Made by a program: the position numbers and the translations under genes. From positions 31,930 through 95,929 of the forward strand of contig BAIF02000075.1 of NCBI GenBank assembly GCA_000509105.1: a stretch of DNA of 64,000 nucleotides, read 5' to 3'. Position 1 is the first letter of the stretch; every line of letters begins with the position of its first letter. The notes under the pieces are model-generated. The model was not told the DNA's origin, searched no databases, and was given only the letters and a program-made list of their open reading frames with translations. Source of the DNA: Clostridiales bacterium VE202-21 (GTDB lineage: Bacteria; Bacillota; Clostridia; Lachnospirales; Lachnospiraceae). This document shows, piece by piece, positions 1-9,412 of this stretch.

Positions 1-41
1 AAACTTTGGAATGGCAATAAGTCTTCCAAAAAGGGAGCCTG

Positions 42-1781
42 ATGAGTATGAAAGCTGATAAAAACTTAACCATACAGCGTTATTATAGAAAAATGTTTGT
101 AAAGCTGGTATTCCTGCCGTTGATCCTTATATTTTTTGCAGGTATGTATCTGGTCCTGAGGCAGATAGATCATGAGCAGCAGGACAAATTATCTATTGCG
201 GGAAAAAGTGCGGCAGATATTTTGGAAAGGGAAATGTCGGATTATGCAAGAGAGCTTGCACATTTTTCCAGGACAAACGAAAGGGTTATTCTGCGGGAAC
301 TGACTTTCTACAATAAGGCGTCCAATAATGACAAGTATAAGCATTACCGCGAATTATCAGATCAGTTCCATATGAGGCTGGTCATGCAGCCTCAAATCGT
401 GTCCGTTGATTTTTTAATGGAGGACGGCAGCAGCTTTGCTTTTGAAAATATAAGCATACAGCCTGCTAAGGAATGGAACACATACCAATGGTATAAAACA
501 GCAGAATCAGAACCGGATATTGTACATGTTTCTGTCATTGATAAGAGGGAATTTAACAGACCCCAGATTATAGCAAGAGAAAATCTGCTGTTTTTTACAT
601 TAGGATTCAAGGACCTGGGCGTTGGCACGACAGTAAAAGCAGGTACAATAGGTGTGCTCTCTGATGGGCTGGAGTTAATAAAAACCTCCGGTGAATGGAC
701 AGATAACATAGAATTATATCTGACAGATGCTCATGGCAGGGTGCTTGCTGGTTCTAGCTTGGCATATGAAAATACAGCCCGTGAAATAAGCATGTCTGAA
801 TATCATGGAAATAAACTGCATTATGCAGTTCAATCAATAAAGAGGACAAAGTGGAAAGTAATTGCTGTTTCTGACGCTGATGTGGTAGATGGAAAATATC
901 AGATTATCCTGCTTTTAATTGCCGGAAGCACATGTATTCTGTTTACCGTACTGTATTTATTTATAAACAGACTGCTTAAGAATATCATAAATCCGATTAC
1001 CGAACTGTCGGACATAATGAAGCGGGAAGCAGAAAACCCACAGTTAAAGAAGCGGGAAGTCTATGGCCTGTATGAAATAAGAATGATTAAAGAAAAATAC
1101 AATCAGATGATGGAAATGATACAGAGTTTAATACGGGACAATATAGAAAAAGAGAAGGAAAAGCATGAAGAGGAAATGAAAGTACTGGAATTGCAGATAA
1201 ATCCTCATTTCCTTTCCAATTCATTGAGCAGCATTAGATTTATGGCAATGATAGCCCGGTTAGAAGGAATACAAATAATGACGGAATCCCTCATCAACAT
1301 TTTAAACGTATCTTTCCGGGATAAGGGAAGCTTCCATACAGTAGAGAAAGAACTTCTTTCTATCCAGTCCTATATCAACATTATGCTGATCCGATATGTG
1401 AATAATTTTGATGTAGAATATGATATAGATGACACGTGCCTGTCATGCAGGGTTCCTAAGTTAATTATGCAGCCGTTTATTGAAAATGCCATAACTCATG
1501 GATTTGAGCAGAAAACGGATATTGGAAGAATCAAAATTACGGTGAAGAAAAGGAAAGGTAGGCTTTATATTAGTATATGGGATAATGGAAAAGGGATTGA
1601 GGAAAGCGAAATCTATTCTATACTACGAAAATATCCGGATAACGGAGAAAAAATAGGAATCGCCAATATTAATAAGCGTCTGAAGCTATATTATGGAGAA
1701 AATTGCAGCATCAATATTAAAAGTGAGGCGGGATTTTATACAGAGATATATTTTGAACTGCCGGTTATAAATGGAGGGTGA
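42..1781 (+). CDS. YesM-type membrane sensor histidine kinase
   Basis: Sensor kinase of the YesM/LytS class that usually senses an extracellular sugar signal and phosphorylates an AraC-type regulator. The protein has about 579 residues: an N-terminal membrane segment near residues 20-42, a long extracytoplasmic domain, a second membrane segment near 290-310, a HAMP-like linker and coiled region, then the His-kinase domain with the phospho-acceptor motif QINPHFLSNSL (H389) and an ATPase domain with DNGKGIE and a GIANINKRL G-box. A ribosome site (GGGAG) lies at 33-37, so ATG 42 or ATG 48 could be the start. It overlaps the region of the regulator start, as expected for a translationally coupled pair. 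It most likely controls the sugar-acid genes downstream, or a transporter lying left of the window. Confidence 0.9.
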   Translation: MSMKADKNLTIQRYYRKMFVKLVFLPLILIFFAGMYLVLRQIDHEQQDKLSIAGKSAADILEREMSDYARELAHFSRTNERVILRELTFYNKASNNDKYKHYRELSDQFHMRLVMQPQIVSVDFLMEDGSSFAFENISIQPAKEWNTYQWYKTAESEPDIVHVSVIDKREFNRPQIIARENLLFFTLGFKDLGVGTTVKAGTIGVLSDGLELIKTSGEWTDNIELYLTDAHGRVLAGSSLAYENTAREISMSEYHGNKLHYAVQSIKRTKWKVIAVSDADVVDGKYQIILLLIAGSTCILFTVLYLFINRLLKNIINPITELSDIMKREAENPQLKKREVYGLYEIRMIKEKYNQMMEMIQSLIRDNIEKEKEKHEEEMKVLELQINPHFLSNSLSSIRFMAMIARLEGIQIMTESLINILNVSFRDKGSFHTVEKELLSIQSYINIMLIRYVNNFDVEYDIDDTCLSCRVPKLIMQPFIENAITHGFEQKTDIGRIKITVKKRKGRLYISIWDNGKGIEESEIYSILRKYPDNGEKIGIANINKRLKLYYGENCSINIKSEAGFYTEIYFELPVINGG

Positions 1782-1785
1782 TGTA

Positions 1786-3344
1786 ATGTATCATGTACTG
1801 CTTGTTGACGATGATATGACGAACCGCATAGGCATTCGAAGTTTGCTGGACTGGGAGGAACTTGGGTTTGATGTTGTCGGTGCGGTGGAGAATGGGAAGG
1901 CAGCATTGGAGTTCTTAGAAACAGCCACCGTCCATTTGATCATAACAGATATGAAGATGCCCATTATGGGGGGGATTAGGCTAATCAGTGAAATCAGAAA
2001 AATAAACAATACAATACAAATCATTGCTGTCAGCTCTTATAGTGATTTTGATCTCGTCAGGGAAGGCTTCAAATATGGTATAGAAGATTATTTGCTGAAA
2101 ACAGAATTGAATCCAGAGTCATTAAAAAAATTAGTGTTGAAAGTAAAGAAAAAACTACAGGAAAGCAATATAATAGAAAATGTGACGAAAGAAGAGCTGT
2201 TCCGTGATATGGTTATGAACAATAGGAAATCAGTCCCCCCCCTTCTGGAGGACTATTACTGCCTTGTGGTAAAAGTGGCTGATGCAGGCACGGCACAAAG
2301 CAGTTTTTCCCATGCGGAAAGAGAGATGGCTGCCACGATAAGGAAAATCATCATGCAGATTCCTAGAATTGCAAACCACAGTTTTATTATCGAATATTCC
2401 GGCGCCAGTCTGCTGATCTGCTATAGATCCGGCCGAATCCGGACGGAGCAGATATATTCGTTTGGATTACGGTTGATGCAGGTAATAAAGACTTATATGA
2501 ATGTGGATGTTTATATTGGAGTAAGTGATTGGTCCAGGGGAGAGGATAGACTTAACGATTGCATATATCAGGCAGAGCAAAGAATGTCGGTGCGGCATAT
2601 ATTTGGAAAAAACAGTATTTTCACAGAGGACTCTGTGGAAGGTTTCCGGTGGAGCGAAGCTTTGGCAAATCAGGAGAAGTACAGGGGGATTCTGCAGGCG
2701 TTTAAAATGCTGGATGGAGAAAAAATGCTGGAATGCCAGTCGGACATTTTTAACAGCCAGATATGTACAAGTCTGGATGGGACTAAGAAAACCTGCATGG
2801 AACTATTATACTTTGAGTCCTTATTTTTAGAAGAAATAGGTGATTCTATACAAAGGCTGTGGGGGGGATAGATTTTAATGAAAAGCTGTCGCGGCTGGAT
2901 GAGAGCAGTACAATGATGATGTGGATAGCCAACTATAACCGCTGGCTGATGGATTATCTCCAGAACAAATATGGAGGTTCACACAGAGAGAAATATATAG
3001 GGACAGATGGCAGCGTTGAAACGGTGATTTGTTATCTAAAGGATAATTATAGAGACCCCAGTCTGAATCTTGCAGATGCAGCCAGTATAGTAGGATTGAA
3101 TGAAAAGTATTTCAGTGTGAAATTCAAGAAGGAGACAGGGATCACATTTGTAGAATATTTAACTGACATAAGGATGGAAGCCGCCAAAAAGCTACTTAAG
3201 AATACAAACATGAGGTTGGCGGATATCAGTGATGCAGTAGGTTATAAAAGTGTGGAACATTTTGGACGTTCATTCAAAAAACGCGTTGGGATGACCCCAA
3301 GAGAATATGAGAGGGAAAGACACTCACGCATGAACAATTTGTAA
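1786..3344 (+). CDS. YesN-type response regulator, AraC family (frameshifted)
   Basis: Partner regulator of the preceding kinase. A receiver domain (phospho-acceptor D55 in ITDMKMP) is followed by a middle domain and a C-terminal AraC-type double helix-turn-helix (region 3010-3330, ending in the GMTPREYE motif). The reading frame breaks in a run of seven G at 2861-2867: the first frame ends at 2871, and the DNA-binding part continues in another frame. One extra G would give a single protein of about 520 residues, the normal family length. A run of eight C lies at 2235-2242. The start ATG 1786 follows a GGAGGG ribosome site at 1774-1779. The break is probably a sequencing indel, although a slippage-prone tract cannot be excluded. 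Confidence 0.85.
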
Positions 3345-3748
3345 AATTAAGAGTATAGGAAAATAAAGGTTTATAAATTTCCGTAACAATGGCAGAAGGA
3401 CACAGGATTTCAGTGGTTACAATTGACGGATGGAGCGTTTGAAGCCCGAGCAGGACATGACGGAGGGGATTCCTAAACAGGATTGATACCATTTAAAATA
3501 TGGAAACCTGTTAAGCTTGTGGCAACAGAGGAGATACGTATTAATAACTACCGTTTAGAGACAAAATCAAACAAGATTACGGACTCAGCAAATGTAAGCG
3601 CAGAGCTTGAAGGTTTGTTATTAATGAAAAGAAAATATTTCCTATTCCTGAATAGAATTATTCAATCGCTAACTAAATGGCATTAGTTCACAGATCTGTT
3701 TGTAAACAGCAGCATATAAAAAAATAAATAATTAATTATACAAAAAAA
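3345..3748. other. Intergenic stretch with a possible decayed reading frame
   Basis: There is no convincing gene between the AraC regulator and the aldehyde dehydrogenase. One plus-strand frame stays open over about 3390-3685 apart from a stop near 3473 and reads like a remnant of a real protein, but no family is recognised and no ribosome site precedes it. The remainder is AT-rich leader leading into the promoter at 3749. Confidence 0.35.
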
Positions 3749-3777
3749 TTGATTTTTTCTTTAAAATAGTATACAAT
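3749..3777 (+). promoter_or_regulatory. Sigma-A-type promoter of the sugar-acid operon
   Basis: TTGATT at 3749-3754 and TACAAT at 3772-3777 are separated by 17 bases, and lie about 25 bases upstream of the aldehyde dehydrogenase start. The genes from 3800 to 11743 run in one direction with short gaps, so this promoter probably drives the whole operon. Confidence 0.6.
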
Positions 3778-3799
3778 AAATAAAAAAAGGAGAGTGCTA

Positions 3800-5245
3800 A
3801 TGTATAATTTAAAAAATTTGATTGACGGGAAATTAGTTCCATCGGTATCCGGAGAAGTGATTGATGTATTGAACCCGGTAAATAATGAAGTGATCGGCAG
3901 TGTTCCAAAAGGAACAAAAGAAGATGCACAGGCAGCACTTCTGTCGTCTCAGCGGGCCCAAAGAGATTGGCGGAAACTAACAGCCAAACAGCGCGGGGAT
4001 TATTTGATTGAGTTAGCAGAACTTCTGATGGATAACAAGGAAGAGTTATCAGATCTTCTTACTACTGAGCATGGTAAGCCGCTGCATGAAGCAATCGGTG
4101 AGGTAGAAGGGGCTGCGGGATTCTTAAGATATGCTGCTGAATCTGCTCGCCGAATTGAAGGTGAGATTGTAACGTCTGAGATGGAGAATGAGCAGGCTTG
4201 GATTCAGAGGGTTCCTTTCGGAGTTACAGTAGGAATTGTAGCGTGGAATTTCCCGCTGGCCTTGGCAGCAAGAAAAATAGGAAATGCGCTGGTATGTGGC
4301 AATACAATGATTGTCAAGCCCCCATCAGAAACCCCGCTCACAGTCATGAGGTTTGGAGAACTGATTGCAGGGAAAAGCAGTCTTCCGGCAGGTGTCCTGA
4401 ATTTTATTACTGGTTCAGGAAGAGTGGTTGGAGATGCCCTGGTACGGAATCAGATCGTAAAGCTTGTAACATTGACGGGCAGTACCAATGCCGGACTTGA
4501 GGTGTTCAGAGCGGCAGCGGATAATTGTGTGGCTGTACGTCTGGAATTGGGAGGTAAGGCCCCCTTTATTGTTATGGACGATGCTGATTTAGATAAGGCT
4601 GTGAAGTGCGCTGTTATCTCCCGATTTTCAAACTGCGGGCAGATATGTACCTGCAATGAACGCATGTATATTCATGAAAATGTATATGAAGAATTCAAAC
4701 AAAAACTGGCCGAAGAGACAAAGAAGCTGATTGTTGGAGACCCTAAGGCACCAGGAACAGATATTGGTCCAAAGGTAAACCGTGCAGAGGTTGATAAGAT
4801 TCATCAGATGGTTCAAAAATCTCTGGAAGAGGGCGGGAAGATACTTTTGGATATGACTCCTGATGTGAAGCCGACACAGAACGGTAATTGGCTGTATCCA
4901 ATGATTGTAGAGGTAGATGATAATAAGAATGAGCTGATGCAGAAGGAAACCTTTGGGCCGGTTCTTCCAATTATGAAGGTTAAGGATTTTGATGAAGCAC
5001 TATTGTTTGCAAATGACTGCGATTATGGGCTGTCTGCTTATTTATTTACAAACAATGCAAAAAATATTATGCGTGCAGTGAACGAGCTGGAATTCGGAGA
5101 AGTGTATACAAACAGAGAAAATGGTGAGATGGTAAATGCGTTCCATAATGGATATAAATTAAGTGGCATTGGTGGTGAAGATGGTAAGCATGGACTGGAA
5201 GGTTACCTTCAGAAAAAAACAGTTTATATGAACTATAATTATTAG
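3800..5245 (+). CDS. AldA-like NAD-dependent aldehyde dehydrogenase
   Basis: Cytoplasmic aldehyde dehydrogenase of 481 residues, closest in motif style to E. coli AldA (lactaldehyde/glycolaldehyde dehydrogenase). Visible features are AWNFPLALAARKIG and the NAD-binding region, LTGSTNAG, the general base E249 in RLELGGK, the catalytic cysteine C283 in NCGQICTCNE, and the AldA-style tail with TNREN and SGIGGEDGKHGLEGYL. The start is ATG 3800, seven bases after AAGGAG; the in-frame GTG at 3794 is too close to that site. As first gene of a sugar-acid operon it probably oxidises an aldehyde or an aldose to the acid, or clears lactaldehyde-type products. The exact substrate cannot be told. Confidence 0.88.
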   Translation: MYNLKNLIDGKLVPSVSGEVIDVLNPVNNEVIGSVPKGTKEDAQAALLSSQRAQRDWRKLTAKQRGDYLIELAELLMDNKEELSDLLTTEHGKPLHEAIGEVEGAAGFLRYAAESARRIEGEIVTSEMENEQAWIQRVPFGVTVGIVAWNFPLALAARKIGNALVCGNTMIVKPPSETPLTVMRFGELIAGKSSLPAGVLNFITGSGRVVGDALVRNQIVKLVTLTGSTNAGLEVFRAAADNCVAVRLELGGKAPFIVMDDADLDKAVKCAVISRFSNCGQICTCNERMYIHENVYEEFKQKLAEETKKLIVGDPKAPGTDIGPKVNRAEVDKIHQMVQKSLEEGGKILLDMTPDVKPTQNGNWLYPMIVEVDDNKNELMQKETFGPVLPIMKVKDFDEALLFANDCDYGLSAYLFTNNAKNIMRAVNELEFGEVYTNRENGEMVNAFHNGYKLSGIGGEDGKHGLEGYLQKKTVYMNYNY

Positions 5246-5256
5246 GAGTAGAGAAC

Positions 5257-6351
5257 ATGTCAAATATCATAAAGCAAATAAAAATAGAGTATTTCAGAGT
5301 ACCTTTGGAAGGAAATCTGGTTGATGCTCTTCATGGAAAACACGATTTTTTTGAACTTGTGACAGCAACTGTTATGCTTGAAGATGGCAGAAGCGGGGTT
5401 GGTTATACATACACCGGTGGCTTCGGGGGAGCGGCAATTGCGAAAATGCTGGAGAATGACCTGATACCGCAGCTGATTGGACTTGAAATGAAAACACCGT
5501 ATGAGATGAACGACTATATGAATCAACATATTCATTATGTGGCAAGAGGTGGTGTTGCTTCTTTTGCGATTTCGGCTTTGGATATTGCGTTTTGGGATAT
5601 CGAACTCAAGACGAAGAAGATGGCATTAAGAGACGTTAATGGAACAGGGACGAATAAAGTACGAACTTATTACGGTGGTATTGACTTAATGTATTCAGAA
5701 AAGGAACTGCTTGAAAACATTGAGACGCAGCTGAAGGCGGGGCATACTGCAATCAAGATAAAACTGGGAAGGGAAAAGGAAGAGGAAGATATCCAGAGAG
5801 TAAAAGCAGTAAGAAAGTTGCTTGGTAATGAAGCACTTTTTATGGTGGATGCCAATATGGTATGGTCTGTTGAGCAGGCAATCCGGATGGCACGCCAATT
5901 GGAAGAATATAATGTCGGATGGTTGGAAGAACCAACAAATCCGGATGATTATGAAGGGTATGCAAGAATTGGACAGGCTACATCAATACCGATTGCCATG
6001 GGTGAAAATCTGCATTCCATTTATGAACACGAGCTGGCAATTAAAATAGGCAGAATCAGTTGCCCTATCCCTGATTGTTCTAATGTATGCGGAATTACGG
6101 GATTTATGAAAGTAGGCGCTCTGGCAGAAGAATATTCCTTAAAGGTGCATTCACATGGAATGCAGGAGCTTCACGCAAATGTCCTGGGGGCCCTGGACAA
6201 CAGAGGATATGTGGAATTCCACAGTTTCCCCATTTATCAGTACACAGTGGAGCCGCTTATCGTAAAGGAAGGGTATCTTGATACCAGTAAGGAACCAGGG
6301 ACAGGGGTAGAATTTGACTGGGATATGCTGCGTCCTTATCAACAGAAGTAG
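5257..6351 (+). CDS. Mandelate racemase/muconate lactonizing family acid-sugar dehydratase
   Basis: Enolase-superfamily enzyme of 364 residues that most likely dehydrates a sugar acid to a 2-keto-3-deoxy acid. The catalytic set of the mandelate racemase subgroup is visible: K167-x-K169 (AIKIKLG), metal ligands D198 (VDAN), E224 (WLEEP) and E250 (MGEN), and the D273/H300 dyad (IPDCSN, VHSHGM). It starts 11 bases after the aldehyde dehydrogenase stop. The neighbouring kinase and KDPG-type aldolase make a dehydratase role far more likely than a racemase. Substrate specificity (fuconate, galactonate, lyxonate or similar) is not readable from sequence. Confidence 0.85.
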   Translation: MSNIIKQIKIEYFRVPLEGNLVDALHGKHDFFELVTATVMLEDGRSGVGYTYTGGFGGAAIAKMLENDLIPQLIGLEMKTPYEMNDYMNQHIHYVARGGVASFAISALDIAFWDIELKTKKMALRDVNGTGTNKVRTYYGGIDLMYSEKELLENIETQLKAGHTAIKIKLGREKEEEDIQRVKAVRKLLGNEALFMVDANMVWSVEQAIRMARQLEEYNVGWLEEPTNPDDYEGYARIGQATSIPIAMGENLHSIYEHELAIKIGRISCPIPDCSNVCGITGFMKVGALAEEYSLKVHSHGMQELHANVLGALDNRGYVEFHSFPIYQYTVEPLIVKEGYLDTSKEPGTGVEFDWDMLRPYQQK

Positions 6352-6448
6352 AAAATCAAAGTTGGGGATGGAAGAGTCTGAATCAGTAGGAGCAGAACAG
6401 TGTTGTGTTGTTAAAAATAAGGATTAAACTTTTAGATGGAGGTAAAAA

Positions 6449-7249
6449 ATGGAGAATAGAATGTTTTCGTTGGAAGGAAAAATAGCACTGATTACAGGTG
6501 CGTCTTATGGTATTGGTTTTGCAATTGCAAAAGGGTATGCAGAAGCAGGTGCGACAATTGTATTTAATGACATTAAACAGGAGCTGGTTGATAAAGGATT
6601 GGCAGCATACGAAGAGTGCGGGATCAAAGCACGTGGATACGTATGTGATGTAACGGATGAAAAGCAAGTGAATGCGCTTGTAGAGAAGGTAGAAAAAGAA
6701 GTTGGGATTATTGATATTTTAGTGAATAATGCAGGTATCATTAAAAGAATACCTATGTGTGAGATGACGGTAGAAGAATTCCGGCAGGTAATTGATGTGG
6801 ATTTAAATGCTCCATTTATTGTATCAAAGGCAGTCATTCCTTCTATGATTAAAAAAGGGCATGGGAAGATCATTAACATCTGCTCCATGATGAGTGAGCT
6901 TGGGCGTGAGACAGTATCAGCTTATGCGGCAGCAAAAGGCGGTCTGAAGATGCTGACGAGGAATATCTGTTCCGAATATGGCGAGTACAATATACAGTGT
7001 AATGGAATAGGGCCCGGTTATATTGCCACGCCTCAGACCGCTCCGTTAAGAGAACCGCAGGAAGACGGAAGCCGCCATCCTTTTGACCAGTTTATTATTT
7101 CAAAAACACCGGCAGCGCGTTGGGGAGACCCTTCAGACCTTGCAGGTCCGGCAGTCTTCCTTGCATCTGATGCATCGAATTTTGTAAATGGGCATGTGCT
7201 GTATGTGGACGGCGGAATTCTGGCGTATATTGGAAAGCAGCCTAAATAA
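6449..7249 (+). CDS. Short-chain dehydrogenase, gluconate 5-dehydrogenase-like
   Basis: Classical SDR of 266 residues. The Rossmann motif TGASYGIG lies near residues 17-24, NNAG near 91-94, the catalytic serine in ICSMMSE, and the YAAAKGG motif carries the catalytic Tyr and Lys. The C-terminal GDPSDLAGPAVFLASDASN and VDGG motifs are typical of the gluconate 5-dehydrogenase/2-deoxygluconate dehydrogenase group. A GGAGG ribosome site precedes the start. In this operon it probably interconverts hydroxy and keto groups of the sugar acid before or after the dehydratase. Confidence 0.87.
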   Translation: MENRMFSLEGKIALITGASYGIGFAIAKGYAEAGATIVFNDIKQELVDKGLAAYEECGIKARGYVCDVTDEKQVNALVEKVEKEVGIIDILVNNAGIIKRIPMCEMTVEEFRQVIDVDLNAPFIVSKAVIPSMIKKGHGKIINICSMMSELGRETVSAYAAAKGGLKMLTRNICSEYGEYNIQCNGIGPGYIATPQTAPLREPQEDGSRHPFDQFIISKTPAARWGDPSDLAGPAVFLASDASNFVNGHVLYVDGGILAYIGKQPK

Positions 7250-7264
7250 AAAGAGGAGAGAAGC

Positions 7265-8224
7265 ATGGACGTGGTTTTGAAGAGAATACAGAGCCTGGGA
7301 ATCGTTCCGGTGGTGGTTTTGAATGATGCAAAGGATGCAGCGCCGCTGGCGAAAGCTTTGCGTGAAGGTGGGCTTCCCTGTGCCGAGATAACCTTCCGCA
7401 CAGAAGCAGCTGAGGAATCCATTCGTATCATGGTGCAGGAGTATCCGGATATGATAGTTGGTGCTGGCACGGTACTGACGACAGAGCAGGCTGACAAGGC
7501 TGTGGAGGCTGGGGCAAAATTTATAGTCAGCCCGGGCCTGAATCCAAAGGTCGTACAGCATTGTCAGGATAAAGGAATTCCTATTGTGCCGGGGGTGACC
7601 AATCCGGGTCAGATAGAGCAGGCATTAGAGCTGGGACTTGATACTGTCAAGTTTTTTCCGGCAGAGGCATCAGGCGGGCTGAATATGATAAAGTCTATGT
7701 CAGCAGCATATACAAACATGATGTTTATGCCAACAGGCGGAATCAATATTAAGAATCTAAATGAATATCTTGCATTTGATAAAATTGTTGCCTGTGGTGG
7801 AAGCTGGATGGTAAAAAGTGATTTGATACAGAATGGATCTTTTGAAAAAATTAAAGAGCTTACACGGGAAGCGGTAATGACTATGCTGGGATTTAATCTG
7901 AAGCACATTGGTATGAACTGCAAAGATGCAGAGGAAGCAGAACATGCAGCCGATAGATTTCAAACTCTTTTCGGATTCATGAATAAAAGCGGAAATGGTT
8001 CCGTATTTGCAGGAGAGGGAATTGAAATGATGAAGTCACCTTATCTTGGAAAGAACGGACATATTGCAGTATCTGTAAACAGCGTACCAAGAGCAGTAGA
8101 ATATTTGTCGAGACAGGGAATCCTGTTTAATATGGAGACGGCAAAATATCAGGATGGTAAACTAATATTGTTATATCTGAAAGAAGAAATCGGTGGGTTT
8201 GCTGTGCATTTGATTCAGCAATAG
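7265..8224 (+). CDS. eda: KDPG/KHG aldolase fused to a C-terminal VOC (glyoxalase-like) domain
   Basis: Residues 1-205 form a class I KDPG/KHG aldolase (Eda): the motifs AEITFRTEAA, VGAGTVLT, FIVSPGLNP, VPGVTNPGQ, VKFFPAEASGG and the Schiff-base region around KFFPAE are intact. It would cleave 2-keto-3-deoxy-6-phospho sugar acids to pyruvate and glyceraldehyde 3-phosphate. Ordinary Eda proteins stop at about 210 residues. This one continues for about 110 residues with a domain resembling the vicinal oxygen chelate fold (LKHIGMNCKDAEEAEHAADR, then FGFMNKSG and GHIAVSVNSV). The fusion is in frame with no sign of a join error. The VOC part may bind a metal or a keto-acid, but this is inference. 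Confidence 0.85.
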   Translation: MDVVLKRIQSLGIVPVVVLNDAKDAAPLAKALREGGLPCAEITFRTEAAEESIRIMVQEYPDMIVGAGTVLTTEQADKAVEAGAKFIVSPGLNPKVVQHCQDKGIPIVPGVTNPGQIEQALELGLDTVKFFPAEASGGLNMIKSMSAAYTNMMFMPTGGINIKNLNEYLAFDKIVACGGSWMVKSDLIQNGSFEKIKELTREAVMTMLGFNLKHIGMNCKDAEEAEHAADRFQTLFGFMNKSGNGSVFAGEGIEMMKSPYLGKNGHIAVSVNSVPRAVEYLSRQGILFNMETAKYQDGKLILLYLKEEIGGFAVHLIQQ

Positions 8225-8287
8225 CTTGATTCCATGAGGAGGCGGGGGATGTGCAAGCATTCCCTGTCAGCATATAAGGAGGTAAAA

Positions 8288-9313
8288 ATGGGAATCACAA
8301 AATTCGATGTCCTGTCGCTGGGGGAAATACTTTTGCGCCTGTCACCGCCACAGAATGAGCGGATAGTGCGGGAGGATAACTTTGAGAAACAAGTAGGCGG
8401 AGCGGAGCTGAATGTTTTAAGCGGGGCATCTCTTCTCGGGCTGCGTACAGGAATTATATCAAAAATACCTGATAATGATATAGGCATTTATGCTAGAAAC
8501 AAGATCAGATTTGTAGGGGTCAGTGATGAGTACCTTGTTTATGATAAAATGAAAAACGGCAGGTTAGGCATATATTACTACGAAAACGGTGCGTATCCAA
8601 GGAAACCCAGAATAGTATACGACAGGATGCATACATCTATGTTGAAAATTAGCACAGAAGAATTTGGAGATGAGATATATTCCTCAGCCAGATGTTTCCA
8701 TACTACTGGTATTACTTTGGCTTTATGTGAAAACACGAGAAAAACAGCAGTCAATATGATGAAAAAATTCAAAGAAGCGGGAGCGCTGATTTCATTTGAT
8801 GTGAATTACAGGAGTAATTTGTGGAGTGGCCCAGAAGCACGCACAGCTATTGAGGAAATACTTTCTTATGTCGATATTTTTTTCTGTTCAGAAGATACCG
8901 CAAGGCTCACTTTTAAGAAAACGGGAGATATTAAGACAATTATGCGTGAACTGGCAGACGAATATTCAATTCATGTTGTGGCTTCAACGCAGCGGGTAGT
9001 ACATTCTCCACGTCTGCATACGTTTGGGTCAATAATTTATGACAAATTAAATGATGCATATCTGGAAGAACCGCCTTATGTAAATATTGAAGTTATAGAC
9101 AGAATAGGAAGTGGGGATGCCTATATTTCCGGGGTATTGTATGGGCTGCTGAGCAATGATGGCAGCTGCCGGAAAGCACTTGAGTTTGGTAATGCTGCAG
9201 GAGCAGTGAAAAATACAATCCCGGGAGATATGCAGGCATCTTCTTGCGAAGAAATTGAAACAGTTATCAAAGCCCACCAAAATACCGGTGCTGATGCTGA
9301 AATGGTGAGATAG
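8288..9313 (+). CDS. kdgK: PfkB-family sugar kinase, probable 2-keto-3-deoxygluconate kinase
   Basis: Ribokinase-family protein of 341 residues. It shows the N-terminal GEILLRLSPP, the conserved VGGAELNVL sugar-binding segment and the C-terminal signature IGSGDAYISG with the catalytic Asp. Position next to the KDPG aldolase and dehydratase points to phosphorylation of 2-keto-3-deoxygluconate (or an epimer) at the 6-hydroxyl. The start at ATG 8288 follows AAGGAGGTAAA; an upstream ATG at 8234 lacks a ribosome site and would add residues unlike the family. Confidence 0.82.
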   Translation: MGITKFDVLSLGEILLRLSPPQNERIVREDNFEKQVGGAELNVLSGASLLGLRTGIISKIPDNDIGIYARNKIRFVGVSDEYLVYDKMKNGRLGIYYYENGAYPRKPRIVYDRMHTSMLKISTEEFGDEIYSSARCFHTTGITLALCENTRKTAVNMMKKFKEAGALISFDVNYRSNLWSGPEARTAIEEILSYVDIFFCSEDTARLTFKKTGDIKTIMRELADEYSIHVVASTQRVVHSPRLHTFGSIIYDKLNDAYLEEPPYVNIEVIDRIGSGDAYISGVLYGLLSNDGSCRKALEFGNAAGAVKNTIPGDMQASSCEEIETVIKAHQNTGADAEMVR

Positions 9314-9359
9314 ACGATGGTTTATTAAATAAAATATGAATAATAATGCCAAATAATAA

Positions 9360-9390
9360 GCGGATGCACAAAAAGATATCAAGCATCCGC
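9360..9390 (+). other. Hairpin between kinase and dehydrogenase genes
   Basis: An 8-bp stem (9360-9367 with 9383-9390) with a 15-base loop lies just before the ribosome site of the next gene. It has no T-run, so RNA processing or partial attenuation is more likely than termination. Confidence 0.35.
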
Positions 9391-9412
9391 AAAAGATGAG
9401 AGGAGATTAAAC

